From: Rhodobacteraceae bacterium Alg238-R152
Lineage (GTDB): Bacteria > Pseudomonadota > Alphaproteobacteria > Rhodobacterales > Rhodobacteraceae
Assembly: GCA_900537125.1 (NCBI GenBank)
Contig: UNRJ01000001.1
Coordinates: forward strand, 310,001-374,000
Direction of reading: 5' to 3'
DNA length: 64,000 nucleotides
The position numbers were made by a program, and so were the translations under genes. The notes below the pieces were generated by a model that saw only the letters and a program-made list of their open reading frames with translations, was not told where the DNA came from and made no database searches. How positions within the stretch are numbered: position 1 is the stretch's first letter; each line of letters begins with the position of its first letter. This document shows, in pieces, positions 15,795 through 25,014 of this stretch.

Positions 15795-18700
15795 ATGGCG
15801 ACAGTGATTTTGGCAGCCGCTGGTGCGGCCGTAGGTGGGGCCGTTGGAGGTGGTTTGGCAGGCGTGACTTCGGCTGCGATTGGGCAGCTCGCAGGGGCGA
15901 CTTTGGGGCGGCTGATCGACCAAAGCCTCATGGGAGTGGGGGCCGACGCCATAGAAACCGGAAGGGTCAATCGGTTCCGGCTTACAGGATCTGCAGAAGG
16001 CGCGGCGCAGACGCGGGTGTTTGGTCGGGTGCGCATCGCTGGACAGGTGATCTGGGCGACACGGTTATTGGAAACAGTAACTGAATCCGGCGGCGGAAAA
16101 GGAGCACCGAAAAAGCCAACGACCAGAAATTTTAGTTACTCGGTGTCGCTGGCAATTGCCCTGTGTGAAGGGGAAATTTTGCGAGTGGGTCGAATATGGG
16201 CTGATGGTGTTGAGATCGGGCGAGAAGAGATCAACTTGCGTGTCTACACCGGGGTGGCGGATCAGATGCCGGATCCCAAGATAGAAGCAGTTGAAGGGGC
16301 CGGGACGGTGCCCGCCTATCGAGGGACCGCTTATGTGGTGATAGAGGATTTGGAGCTTGGGCGGTTTGGCAACCGTGTGCCGCAGTTTAACTTTGAGGTG
16401 GTGCGTGCAACGCCGGAACATCTGGCTGAGCAGGCGTCGGATTACAGCAAAACCGTGCGCGCAGTGGCACTTATGCCCGGGACAGGTGAGTATTCATTGG
16501 CCACATCACCCGTGTATTGCACTCAAACAAATGGGGAAATACGGGTTGCCAATGAGCAAACCCCGTCCGGGCTCAGCAATTTTGTCACGTCACTTCAGGA
16601 CCTGCAAGAAGAGCTACCCAACTGCACAGCAGCATCGTTGGTTGTGAGTTGGTTTGGGAATGATCTGCGTATGTCAGAGTGTGAATTGCGCCCGAAGGTT
16701 GAGGATGTTGCTGTCGATGGGGACAACATGTCGTGGCGCGTTTGTGGTGTCTCGCGTGGTGAGGCCCACGCCATAGGACAGCTCGACGATCGTCCCATTT
16801 ATGGGGGTACGCCAACTGATCAAGCGGTGATGCAGGCCATTCGTCATATGGGTAGTGTGGGTACCAAGGTGACCTTCTATCCCTTCATTCTCATGGAGCA
16901 GATGGCAGGCAATTCTCTGCCAGACCCATGGAGCGACGCACCACATCAGCCGGTCTTGCCCTGGCGGGGGCGGATCACGGCTTCGGTTGCGGCGGGACGG
17001 GATGGTGCACCTGACGGGACAACACAAGCCGATGCGGAGGTGGCGCTTTTCTTTGGGACGGCCACCGCAGCGGATTTTCAAGTCACAGACGATGGTGTCA
17101 CATACACAGGGCCTGAAGAATGGTCCTACCGGCGGTTTATTTTGCACAATGCCGCGCTGTGTTCGGCGGCCGGTGGCGTGGAGGCTTTTTGCATTGGGTC
17201 CGAGATGCGCGGGCTGACGCAGGTTCGTGGATCCACTGGGTTTCCGGCGGTTGAAGCTTTGAGGGCTCTGGCGCAAGAGGTTCGTACGTTGCTGGGACCG
17301 GATGTGAAGCTTGGTTACGCCGCTGATTGGTCGGAGTATTTTGGCTATCACCCGCAAGATGGATCCGGCGACGTGTATTTTCATTTGGACCCGTTGTGGG
17401 CCGATCCGGAAATCGACTTTGTTGGGATCGACAATTACATGCCGCTGTCGGATTGGCGTGATACGGCGGATCATTTGGACAGAGACATCTGGCGTGGTCC
17501 ACAGGATGTCGATTATCTGAAGTCCAATATTGAAGGTGGGGAAGGGTTTGATTGGTATTACGCCGGTAGGGAGGCACGGAACACACAGACGCGGACTGAA
17601 ATCACGGACGGCGCTTATCACGAACCGTGGGTATTTCGTTACAAAGATCTCCGCAATTGGTGGGGGCGGGCGCACCATGAGCGCGTTGGCGGTGTTCGCC
17701 AAGCTCAGTCAACAGCCTGGCAACCTCAATCCAAGCCAATTTGGTTCACCGAAATAGGCTGCGCCGCCATAGATAAAGGGTCCAATCAGCCAAACAAATT
17801 CCTCGATGAAAAATCATCGGAATCTGCTCGCGCCTTTTATTCAAATGGTCTGCGCGATGACGAGGTTCAGCAGCGCTATTATCAAGCGTTCTTCGAGCAT
17901 TATGGAGATGAACAGCTTAATCCAAGTTCAAATGTATATGATGGGGCGATGGTGGATCGCGAGCACATGTTTGCCTGGGCTTGGGACGTGCGGCCTTTTC
18001 CAACGTTTCCCAATGAAAGAGACCTTTGGAGTGACGGCGACAATTACGCCAAAGGGCATTGGATCAACGGACGTGTGAGCAACCGGACACTGGCCTCGGT
18101 TGTTGAGGAAATCTGCGTAGGGGCGGGGATAGCCGCTTATGATGTGTCCAAATTGCGCGGTGTGGTGAGAGGATTTTTACAAAATGCGGTGTCAGACGGG
18201 CGTGAGGCTTTGCAGCCTTTGATGTTGCGCCACGGGTTTGACGCGGTTGAGCGTGATGGCGTGCTGAATTTTGTGATGCGATCAGATCAGGCCATTTTCC
18301 CGGTCGAACAAGAGTGGTTGGCAGCATCAGATGAGGTTGAAGGTGACGTGGAATTTAGCCGCCAGTCCGACGCGGAATTGGCGGGGCGGGTGCGATTGAA
18401 TTTTGTGCAGGCCGAGCGAGATTTTGAGCCAGCTTCAGAGGAGGCCGTACTGCATGATGAGGCGACATTTGCAGTTGCTCAGAGCGAGGTGGAAGAAGTG
18501 CTCACCCGGGCGGAGGGGCGACAAACGGCCGAGCGTTGGCTCGCGGAATCTCGTGTGGCGCGGGATCGGGTGAAATTGGCGCTTCCCCCGAGTTGTCTCC
18601 ACATAGGTGCAGGAGATCACATTGCGCTGCGCTCTGGCACAGGTTTGCAACAAGATTTTCGACTGGACCGGCTGACACAGGAGGGTGCTCAAGTTCTGGA

Positions 18701-19718
18701 GGGCGCACGCACCGAAATGGCATTATACCAACCTTCGGAAATGACCCAGGACATCGCGAGACAAAGTGAGTTTGTGCCGCCTGTACCGGTTAAAAGCCTG
18801 TTTTTGGATCTGCCATTGATGACCGGTGATGAGGTGCCTCATGCACCACATATTGCTGTGTTTGGTCATCCCTGGCCGGGCAACGTTGCCGTATATTCCA
18901 GCGACAGTGACGACGGGTATCTGCCAGCGGGTCTTGTTGAGGGCAGCGCAGTAATAGGGATCACAGAAAATTCACTAGAGCGCGCTGAAGCGGGAATCTG
19001 GGATCAAGGTGAAGCTCTACAGGTTCGACTTGTGAATGGTACACTCATGAGCGTGACCGAGAATGACATACTCAATGGCAAGAACCTCGCCTTTATCGGC
19101 GATGGGCAAGCCAATTGTTGGGAGGCATTTCAGTTTCAAGAGGCTGGATTGATTGGTGAAAACCGGTACGCCTTGTCCAAGCGTTTGCGCGGACAACTGG
19201 GCACAGATGCATTGTTACCAGAGATTTGGCCTCAAGGAAGCTGGGTGGTGTTTATGTCGCCGCAGGTAACACAGCTTCCTTTTTCAAGGCAGACTCGTGG
19301 CTATGCTCGGCACTACCGGATTGGCCCTGCGCAAAGAAGCCTGCAGGACCCGAGTTTTAGTCATCGTGAGGCGACGTTTCTGGGGGTTGGTTTGAGGCCT
19401 TATGCGCCTGTGCATCTGGTGCGCGAGACAGACGGCGCTGGCAATATCAGGGTGAGTTGGATCAGAAGAGCGCGGATGGATGCCGATTCCTGGGACGGGC
19501 TTGATGTACCTCTTGGGGAAGAAACCGAAAGCTATCTGGTGCGTGTCCGCCGTGGGGCACAAGCATTGCATGAGGAGCAGGTGTCCCTGACATCATGGCT
19601 GTATACAGCGGGAAACCAAGCGGAAAATGGCGGGATTGATGGGACAGAGGTTGATGTTGCTCAGATATCTGCGGTGTTTGGGCCCGGCCCGTTTCGGTCA
19701 ATCCAATTGAGCCTGTGA
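15795..19718 (+). CDS. orfg15: GTA g15, giant tail-tip (host specificity) protein
   Basis: At 1307 residues this is the largest protein in the window and matches RcGTA g15, the tail-tip megatron. The first 45 residues are Gly/Ala-rich and hydrophobic. Residues about 430-740 carry the GTA TIM-barrel domain (AFCIGSEMRGLTQVRG, LDPLWADPEIDFVGIDNY, QSKPIWFTEIGCAAID), glycoside-hydrolase-like. A phage-tail-3 type domain follows (about 780-950). The C-terminal third is beta-rich. It probably recognises the recipient surface and opens its envelope. An AAGGATAACGAG site precedes the ATG. No T-rich terminator is evident after it. Confidence 0.92.
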   Translation: MATVILAAAGAAVGGAVGGGLAGVTSAAIGQLAGATLGRLIDQSLMGVGADAIETGRVNRFRLTGSAEGAAQTRVFGRVRIAGQVIWATRLLETVTESGGGKGAPKKPTTRNFSYSVSLAIALCEGEILRVGRIWADGVEIGREEINLRVYTGVADQMPDPKIEAVEGAGTVPAYRGTAYVVIEDLELGRFGNRVPQFNFEVVRATPEHLAEQASDYSKTVRAVALMPGTGEYSLATSPVYCTQTNGEIRVANEQTPSGLSNFVTSLQDLQEELPNCTAASLVVSWFGNDLRMSECELRPKVEDVAVDGDNMSWRVCGVSRGEAHAIGQLDDRPIYGGTPTDQAVMQAIRHMGSVGTKVTFYPFILMEQMAGNSLPDPWSDAPHQPVLPWRGRITASVAAGRDGAPDGTTQADAEVALFFGTATAADFQVTDDGVTYTGPEEWSYRRFILHNAALCSAAGGVEAFCIGSEMRGLTQVRGSTGFPAVEALRALAQEVRTLLGPDVKLGYAADWSEYFGYHPQDGSGDVYFHLDPLWADPEIDFVGIDNYMPLSDWRDTADHLDRDIWRGPQDVDYLKSNIEGGEGFDWYYAGREARNTQTRTEITDGAYHEPWVFRYKDLRNWWGRAHHERVGGVRQAQSTAWQPQSKPIWFTEIGCAAIDKGSNQPNKFLDEKSSESARAFYSNGLRDDEVQQRYYQAFFEHYGDEQLNPSSNVYDGAMVDREHMFAWAWDVRPFPTFPNERDLWSDGDNYAKGHWINGRVSNRTLASVVEEICVGAGIAAYDVSKLRGVVRGFLQNAVSDGREALQPLMLRHGFDAVERDGVLNFVMRSDQAIFPVEQEWLAASDEVEGDVEFSRQSDAELAGRVRLNFVQAERDFEPASEEAVLHDEATFAVAQSEVEEVLTRAEGRQTAERWLAESRVARDRVKLALPPSCLHIGAGDHIALRSGTGLQQDFRLDRLTQEGAQVLEGARTEMALYQPSEMTQDIARQSEFVPPVPVKSLFLDLPLMTGDEVPHAPHIAVFGHPWPGNVAVYSSDSDDGYLPAGLVEGSAVIGITENSLERAEAGIWDQGEALQVRLVNGTLMSVTENDILNGKNLAFIGDGQANCWEAFQFQEAGLIGENRYALSKRLRGQLGTDALLPEIWPQGSWVVFMSPQVTQLPFSRQTRGYARHYRIGPAQRSLQDPSFSHREATFLGVGLRPYAPVHLVRETDGAGNIRVSWIRRARMDADSWDGLDVPLGEETESYLVRVRRGAQALHEEQVSLTSWLYTAGNQAENGGIDGTEVDVAQISAVFGPGPFRSIQLSL

Positions 19719-19842
19719 ACGGTTTTCTTTTGTGTTCACCGGTTTGTGTTTCATCTGATTTGGTTTTTATTGTCTTCACGCCTTTGAATTTGCGGCGCTT
19801 CGCTTAGGTGGTGTACAGTGGTGAGGAGAAAAGGGGATCAAG

Positions 19843-20658
19843 ATGGCCGAAACGCAACCCAAGGTGACCGAACTCGACCCGGTCTGGCAGCGCATCACAC
19901 GTGAAGCTGAGGAGGCGGTGAGCGAAGAGCCTCTTATGGGCGGCTTGGTGCATGCCTGTGTTTTACACCATCGCACAATAGAGCGCGCCCTGAGCTATCG
20001 CTTTGCCGCAAAACTTTCGTCCAACGAGATGTCGATGGTGATCCTGCGCGAGATTGCGGATGAAGCCTTCGACTCTGACCCAGCAATAGCGGAATCGGCG
20101 CGGGCTGACTTGAGCGCGATCTATGATCGGGATCCGGCGTGCCATCGTCTGCTACAGCCGATCCTTTACTTCAAAGGCTATCAGGCCGTACAGGCTTACA
20201 GGATTGGCAATTGGTTGTGGCGTCAGGGTCGAACAGACTTGGCCTATTTCATACAGATGCGCACAAGCGAGATTTTTGGCATCGATATTCACCCGGCCGC
20301 CAAAATTGGCAAAGGCATCATGATTGACCATGCACATTCCATCGTCATTGGGGAGACTGCGGTTGTGGGTGACAATGTCTCGATGCTGCATTCGGTGACC
20401 TTGGGCGGGACCGGCAAAGAAGAAGAGGACCGACATCCTAAGATTGGCGATGGCGTGCTGATTGGTGCTGGCGCCAAGGTGCTCGGCAACATCACAGTGG
20501 GGCACTGCAGCCGTGTGGCTGCTGGGTCAGTAGTGCTGCAAGAAGTGCCACCTTGTTCGACCGTTGCCGGAGTGCCCGCCAAAGTTGTTGGTGAAGCTGG
20601 ATGTGATCAGCCGGCTGTGAATATGAATCAGGATATTGGCGACTGTAACAAAGGCTAA
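19843..20658 (+). CDS. cysE: Serine O-acetyltransferase CysE
   Basis: CysE makes O-acetylserine from serine and acetyl-CoA, the carbon acceptor for sulfide in cysteine synthesis. The 271-residue protein has the N-terminal helical domain followed by the left-handed beta helix of hexapeptide repeats (about 145-250), with FGIDIHPAAKIGKGIMIDH, SMLHSVTLGGTGK and the GAGAKVLGN segment. GAGGAG lies 18 nt before the ATG with AAGGGGATCAAG nearer. It follows the GTA cluster in the same direction, an arrangement I also recall for R. capsulatus, and is closed by a strong terminator. Confidence 0.95.
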   Translation: MAETQPKVTELDPVWQRITREAEEAVSEEPLMGGLVHACVLHHRTIERALSYRFAAKLSSNEMSMVILREIADEAFDSDPAIAESARADLSAIYDRDPACHRLLQPILYFKGYQAVQAYRIGNWLWRQGRTDLAYFIQMRTSEIFGIDIHPAAKIGKGIMIDHAHSIVIGETAVVGDNVSMLHSVTLGGTGKEEEDRHPKIGDGVLIGAGAKVLGNITVGHCSRVAAGSVVLQEVPPCSTVAGVPAKVVGEAGCDQPAVNMNQDIGDCNKG

Positions 20659-20677
20659 TACGGTGCTGATTTAAAAT

Positions 20678-20709
20678 AAAAAAGGACCGCTTTAAGTGGT
20701 CCTTTTTTT
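20678..20709. terminator. Terminator between cysE and pdhC
   Basis: AAAAAGGACCGC and GTGGTCCTTTTTTT form a stem with a TTTAA loop. A-runs and T-runs on the two sides allow it to stop both the cysE transcript and the converging pdh transcript. Confidence 0.9.
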
Positions 20710-20727
20710 GTTGTTTGGGTGTTTGGC

Positions 20728-22038
20728 TTAAGCCAGCATGGCCATAGGGTTTTCCAGATTGTCGACAATCGCGCTCAACAACTGCGCGCCCAATGCGCCG
20801 TCGATCACGCGGTGATCCACCGACAGTGTGACGGACATCACGGTGGCGACATCCAAATCACCCTTGGCGTTCACAACCGGCTTTTTGGTGCCAGCGCCAA
20901 CGGCCAGGATCGCGCCATGTGGTGGGTTGATCACGGCGTCAAAATTGTCGATGCCAAACATGCCGAGATTGGAAATGGCAAAGCTGCCGCCCTGATACTC
21001 ATGCGGCGCCAGTTTGCGATCGCGCGCGCGGGTGGCGAGGTCCTTCATTTCTGCGGATAGGGCAGAAAGAGACTTCATCTCGGCGTCTTTGAGCACCGGG
21101 GTAAACAAGCCGCCTTCGATCGCCACAGCCACTGCCACATCGGATGGTGACAGCTTTAGAATGCGGTCGTTGGCCCAAACGGCATTGGCCTCAGGTACTT
21201 CTTGTAGCGCCAGCGCACAGGCTTTGATGACGAAGTCATTTACCGAGAGCTTGGCGCCGCGCTTTTCCAGCTGCTTGTTGAGCTGGCCGCGGAAGGCCAA
21301 GAGGGCATCCAGTTTGATGTCGCGACGCAGATAGAAGTGCGGGATCGACTGTTTTGCCTCTGTTAGGCGCGCAGCAATGGTTTTACGCATGCCGTTGAGC
21401 GCAACTTCTTCAAAGTCGCGGTCGGCGTACATTTTCAGAACGGTGTCTGTATCTGGGCCGGCCGGTAGTCTGGCCGCTGGCGCAGGCGCGGTAGATGGTG
21501 CAGCGGCCGCTGTTGGTTTGGCCGCTGGGGTTGCGGTTGCGCCCTCCACATCCGCCTTCACAATGCGTCCGCGTGGGCCGGAACCCTGAACGGTGGCGAG
21601 GTCTAGACCTTTGTTGGTGGCAATCCGACGGGCAAGTGGCGAGGCAAAAATGCGATTGCCATCCGCCGAAACGGGTGCAGAGAGGGACACCGGTGCTTGC
21701 GCTTCGGCAGCTACATCTGGTGCGGACTCAGCGGTGGTTTTGACATCAGAAGCAGGTGCCGCAGCTGGTGTAGCACCAATATCATCCGCGCTTTCACCAT
21801 CTTCGAGCAAAATGACAATTGGCGAGTTTACAGCGACACCTTCAGAGCCTTCCGGCACAAGGATCTTGCCGATCACACCGTCTTCAACGGCCTCAAACTC
21901 CATGGTGGCTTTGTCGGTTTCGATTTCTGCCAGCAGGTCGCCAGAGGCAACTTCGTCACCTTCTTTGACCAGCCATTTGGCTAATGTGCCTTCCTCCATT
22001 GTAGGCGAAAGGGCGGGCATGAGGATTTCTATAGGCAT
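20728..22038 (-). CDS. pdhC: Pyruvate dehydrogenase E2, dihydrolipoamide acetyltransferase
   Basis: E2 forms the core of the pyruvate dehydrogenase complex and passes the acetyl group from lipoamide to CoA. The 436-residue protein has one N-terminal lipoyl domain (1-80, Lys43 in IETDKATME), an Ala/Pro linker, a peripheral-subunit-binding domain (about 130-165, ASPLARRIATNKGLDL) and the catalytic domain with VDHRVIDGA (His409, Asp413). GAGGAGATACGGAT precedes the ATG, 12 nt after pdhB. It is the last gene of ftsB-like/pdhABC, read on the minus strand. E3 is probably lpdA at 48.4 kb. Confidence 0.96.
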   Translation of the reverse strand: MPIEILMPALSPTMEEGTLAKWLVKEGDEVASGDLLAEIETDKATMEFEAVEDGVIGKILVPEGSEGVAVNSPIVILLEDGESADDIGATPAAAPASDVKTTAESAPDVAAEAQAPVSLSAPVSADGNRIFASPLARRIATNKGLDLATVQGSGPRGRIVKADVEGATATPAAKPTAAAAPSTAPAPAARLPAGPDTDTVLKMYADRDFEEVALNGMRKTIAARLTEAKQSIPHFYLRRDIKLDALLAFRGQLNKQLEKRGAKLSVNDFVIKACALALQEVPEANAVWANDRILKLSPSDVAVAVAIEGGLFTPVLKDAEMKSLSALSAEMKDLATRARDRKLAPHEYQGGSFAISNLGMFGIDNFDAVINPPHGAILAVGAGTKKPVVNAKGDLDVATVMSVTLSVDHRVIDGALGAQLLSAIVDNLENPMAMLA

Positions 22039-22050
22039 ATCCGTATCTCC

Positions 22051-23415
22051 TCAGCGATAGGTCACTTGTTTCACTGCCGCGACGACCTCATCCGTTGTCG
22101 TTAGCGCCAGTTTTTCGAGGTTGGCTGCGTATGGCATTGGCACATCCTTGCCGGTGCAATTGATTACCGGAGCATCCAGATAGTCAAACGCGCGTTCCAT
22201 GATGGTGGCAGAGAGGTGATTGCCGATGGAGCCCACAGGCCAGCCTTCTTCTACGGTCACGCAACGGTTGGTTTTCATGACAGACGTCAGAACCGTGTCG
22301 TAGTCAATTGGGCGCAGGGTGCGCAGGTCGATGACTTCGGCAGAAATCCCTTCTTCGGCCAGCTTATCTGCGGCCTCAAGCGCGTAATGCATACCGATGC
22401 CAAAGCTCACGATGGTCACATCAGAGCCTTCGCGCCAGATGCGGGCCTTGCCAAACGGGATGGTGAAATCGTCGATGTCGGGCACTTCGAAACTGCGCCC
22501 ATACATGATCTCATTCTCAAGAAAGATCACAGGGTTTGGATCGCGGATCGCAGATTTCAGCAGGCCTTTGGCATCGGAGGCAGAATAGGGCATCGCGACC
22601 TTGAGGCCTGGAATTTGTGCGTACCAAGCGGCGTAATCCTGGCTGTGCTGTGCGCCGACGCGCGCGGCGGCACCGTTGGGTCCACGGAATACCATAGGGG
22701 CGCCCATTTGCCCGCCGGACATGTAGAGTGTCTTTGCAGCAGAATTGATAATTTGATCAATGGCCTGCATGGCGAAGTTGAAGGTCATAAATTCAACAAT
22801 TGGCTTCAAACCACCAAATGATGCACCCACAGCAATCCCAGCAAATCCGTGCTCGGTGATTGGTGTGTCAATCACGCGCTTACTGCCAAACTCGTCCAAA
22901 AGACCTTGGCTAATCTTATAGGCGCCTTGGTATTCCGCGACTTCTTCACCCATCAGGTAAACGTCTTCGTCAGCGCGCATTTCTTCTGCCATGGCGTCGC
23001 GAAGGGCCTCGCGGACCGTTTGCGTCTTCATTGGCGTGCCTTCGGGCCAATCCGGACTCAGATCCGGCGCCGGAGCGGCGGGCGCGGCTTGAGCGGGGGC
23101 CGGAGCTTGTGTCATCGGTGCAGCCACGCTTTCTGCAGCGGCCGGGGCCGCTTCCACTGCGCTCACGTCTTCGCCTTCTTCGGCAAGAATAGCGATGGCG
23201 GTGTTCACGGCGACGCCTTCGGTGCCTTCAGAGACAAGAATTTTGCCGATCACACCTTCGTCGACAGCTTCAAACTCCATTGTCGCTTTGTCAGTTTCTA
23301 TTTCGGCAAGTATGTCGCCGGATTGTACCGTGTCGCCTTCTTTGACCAGCCATTTGGCCAAAGTGCCCTCTTCCATCGTGGGCGACAGGGCTGGCATGAG
23401 AATTTCAGTAGCCAT
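22051..23415 (-). CDS. pdhB: Pyruvate dehydrogenase E1 beta subunit with lipoyl domain
   Basis: With PdhA this subunit decarboxylates pyruvate using thiamine diphosphate. The 454-residue protein begins with a lipoyl domain (1-80, Lys43 in IETDKATME) very like that of PdhC. An Ala/Pro linker rich in [12 protein letters not shown] leads to the transketolase-like core (about 130-454) with [20 protein letters not shown] and the late [11 protein letters not shown]. The extra lipoyl domain is typical of alphaproteobacterial PDH. AGAGGAAACCCAAT precedes the ATG, 24 nt after pdhA. Confidence 0.96.
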   Translation of the reverse strand: MATEILMPALSPTMEEGTLAKWLVKEGDTVQSGDILAEIETDKATMEFEAVDEGVIGKILVSEGTEGVAVNTAIAILAEEGEDVSAVEAAPAAAESVAAPMTQAPAPAQAAPAAPAPDLSPDWPEGTPMKTQTVREALRDAMAEEMRADEDVYLMGEEVAEYQGAYKISQGLLDEFGSKRVIDTPITEHGFAGIAVGASFGGLKPIVEFMTFNFAMQAIDQIINSAAKTLYMSGGQMGAPMVFRGPNGAAARVGAQHSQDYAAWYAQIPGLKVAMPYSASDAKGLLKSAIRDPNPVIFLENEIMYGRSFEVPDIDDFTIPFGKARIWREGSDVTIVSFGIGMHYALEAADKLAEEGISAEVIDLRTLRPIDYDTVLTSVMKTNRCVTVEEGWPVGSIGNHLSATIMERAFDYLDAPVINCTGKDVPMPYAANLEKLALTTTDEVVAAVKQVTYR

Positions 23416-23439
23416 ATTGGGTTTCCTCTCGTCCAGTGG

Positions 23440-24429
23440 TTACGCGTAAATGTCGGTCCAGAGCTCTGCTTCATCTGGCAGGGGGCTCTCTTTGGCAAAA
23501 TCAGCCGACGCGTTCACAACAGCTTTGATTTCTTTGTCGATGGCTTTCAGGTCGTCCTCTGTGGCGTGTTTGCCGGTGAGCAGCATCTGACGTACGTTCT
23601 CGATCGGGTCGCGCTCTTCGCGCATTTTTTGCACTTCTTCACGGGTGCGGTACTTGGCCGGATCGGACATGGAGTGGCCGCGGTAGCGGTAGGTCTTGAC
23701 CTCAAGGATGTAAGGACCTTTGCCGGAGCGGCAGTGTTTTACTGCACGTTCGCTGGCGTCTTTAACGGCAAGAACGTCCATGCCGTCTACCATTTCCCCT
23801 GGAATACCAAACGCTTCGCCGCGTTTGTAAATGTCCTGAGAAGAGGTGGACCGGGCTTGAGCCGTGCCCATAGCGTATTGGTTGTTCTCAATCACAAAGA
23901 TCACCGGCAGATCCCAAAGCGCGGCCATGTTGAAGGTCTCATAGACCTGCCCCTGGTTGGCCGCGCCGTCGCCAAAATAGGTGAAGGTGACGCGGCCATT
24001 GTCTTTGTACTGGTCAGCAAATGCGAGGCCTGCACCAAGGGGAACCTGTGCGCCTACGATGCCGTGGCCGCCATAAAAATGCTTCTCCTTGGAGAACATA
24101 TGCATGGAGCCGCCTTTGCCCTTGGAGTAACCGCCCTCGCGGCCCGTCAACTCGGCCATCACACCGTTGGCGTCCATGCCGCAGGCCAGCATGTGGCCGT
24201 GGTCGCGGTAGGAGGTGATGCGTTTGTCACCTTCTTCGGTGGCGGCTTCAAGGCCCACAACCACCGCTTCCTGACCGATATATAGGTGGCAGAAGCCGCC
24301 AATCAGCCCCATGCCGTAGAGTTGGCCAGCCTTCTCTTCGAAGCGGCGGATCAACAGCATGTCGCGGTAGTATTGCCTGAGTTCTTCGCCCGAGACGTTG
24401 GGCTTCTTTGCAGCGCGTTTTGCCGCCAT
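23440..24429 (-). CDS. pdhA: Pyruvate dehydrogenase E1 alpha subunit
   Basis: PdhA is the thiamine-diphosphate half of E1. The 329-residue protein shows the ThDP motif from YFGDGAANQGQ to ENNQYAMGT and the phosphorylation-loop-like YRYRGHSMSDPAKYRTREE. The ATG at 24429 is chosen because GGGAGGAG lies 5 nt upstream; the frame extends 7 codons further without a ribosome site. It starts the pdhA-pdhB-pdhC operon. A palindrome of LacI-operator form lies just upstream (24453-24470). Confidence 0.96.
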   Translation of the reverse strand: MAAKRAAKKPNVSGEELRQYYRDMLLIRRFEEKAGQLYGMGLIGGFCHLYIGQEAVVVGLEAATEEGDKRITSYRDHGHMLACGMDANGVMAELTGREGGYSKGKGGSMHMFSKEKHFYGGHGIVGAQVPLGAGLAFADQYKDNGRVTFTYFGDGAANQGQVYETFNMAALWDLPVIFVIENNQYAMGTAQARSTSSQDIYKRGEAFGIPGEMVDGMDVLAVKDASERAVKHCRSGKGPYILEVKTYRYRGHSMSDPAKYRTREEVQKMREERDPIENVRQMLLTGKHATEDDLKAIDKEIKAVVNASADFAKESPLPDEAELWTDIYA

Positions 24430-24452
24430 GGTGGCTCCTCCCAATGACAAAA

Positions 24453-24470
24453 TGGTTTAGCGTTAAACCA
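24453..24470. promoter_or_regulatory. LacI-type palindrome before pdhA
   Basis: TGGTTTA (24453-24459) and TAAACCA (24464-24470) are perfect inverted repeats around GCGT. The whole is an even 18-bp palindrome with a central CG, the form of LacI-family operators. It lies 23-41 nt before the pdhA start codon, where binding would block the operon. The regulator is not identified. Confidence 0.5.
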
Positions 24471-24547
24471 AACTTGCACGAAGGGTAGCGGATCACATCA
24501 TGGGTTGCGAGTGGAAAAAGGTCTGTATGGTCAGGATGCGAGTGGAT

Positions 24548-24850
24548 TTAGCGAATGACAAGTTCGTCGGCGCGGATCATGCCCAGCACGTCGCGGGCCT
24601 GTTGGTCCAGTAAATCAAGGTCCAAATAGCTGTCGGAAAGGCGGCGGGTCAGGTTCTCCATGTGGGCCACTTCGGCCTGTGCCAAAGCAAGTTCAGCTTC
24701 CAGCTGCTGCTTCTCGGCAAGAATTTCCACACGACGAAACAAACCGTAATCCCCCTGCACGGCGGCGAACGTGAAATAGGTTGCCAGCGTGAAAGCGATG
24801 CCAAAGAACGCAAGTGCGCCAAGGGCTGGTCTGGTAGAAGATGCTGTCAT
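24548..24850 (-). CDS. FtsB/DivIC-like septum formation protein
   Basis: The 100-residue protein has the layout of FtsB-type divisome proteins: a short cytoplasmic N terminus, one membrane helix (about 10-32), then a coiled coil (about 40-72, EILAEKQQLEAELALAQAEV) and a C-terminal LDQQARDVLGMIRADELVIR typical of the family. It would act at the division septum with FtsL and FtsQ. It lies 118 nt before pdhA on the same strand. Its presence next to pdh genes is common in this family of bacteria. The sequence match is to the septum-formation-initiator family rather than to E. coli FtsB itself. Confidence 0.82.
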   Translation of the reverse strand: MTASSTRPALGALAFFGIAFTLATYFTFAAVQGDYGLFRRVEILAEKQQLEAELALAQAEVAHMENLTRRLSDSYLDLDLLDQQARDVLGMIRADELVIR

Positions 24851-25014
24851 TTCTGCCTCAAATAGCGCCTTTGCGGCGTCTGGTTTCTTTATATCTTAGG
24901 TGATTCGCTGTGTGAATCCCTTAACGACAAGTTTTTTCAATTATTTTTGTGACGCGACGGGAATGTTGGCAGGGCCTTTTTCTCCGGTCAGGCTGGGCGC
25001 GGGAGGAACCAGAT

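Larger units (their letters stand above)
5774..19718 (+). mobile_element. RcGTA-type gene transfer agent structural cluster, 17 genes
   Basis: These 14 kb carry, in the canonical order, small and large terminase, portal, g3.5, protease, capsid, head-tail proteins g6-g8, tail tube g9, g10, g10.1, tape measure g11, distal tail g12, hub g13, peptidase g14 and the giant g15. All frames are open and many neighbours overlap by 1-14 nt. No integrase, repressor, replication or lysis gene is present, which separates it from a prophage. In R. capsulatus such particles package random host DNA of a few kb and deliver it to relatives; regulators, lysis genes and head spikes are encoded elsewhere. Confidence 0.93.

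Noticed and set aside
5774..19718. Interpretation as an ordinary prophage
   Set aside because: No integrase, repressor, replication, holin or attachment repeats flank the cluster, and gene order and sizes match RcGTA throughout.
19715..19739. GTGAAC/GTTCAC inverted repeat over the g15 stop as a terminator
   Set aside because: The stem is only 6 bp with a long T-rich loop and a poor T-run behind it; too weak to list.
22849..24285. Open frame of 478 codons on the plus strand opposite pdhA/pdhB
   Set aside because: It is a shadow of strongly conserved genes on the other strand; the His/Phe/Gly-rich translation matches no protein family and no ribosome site is evident.
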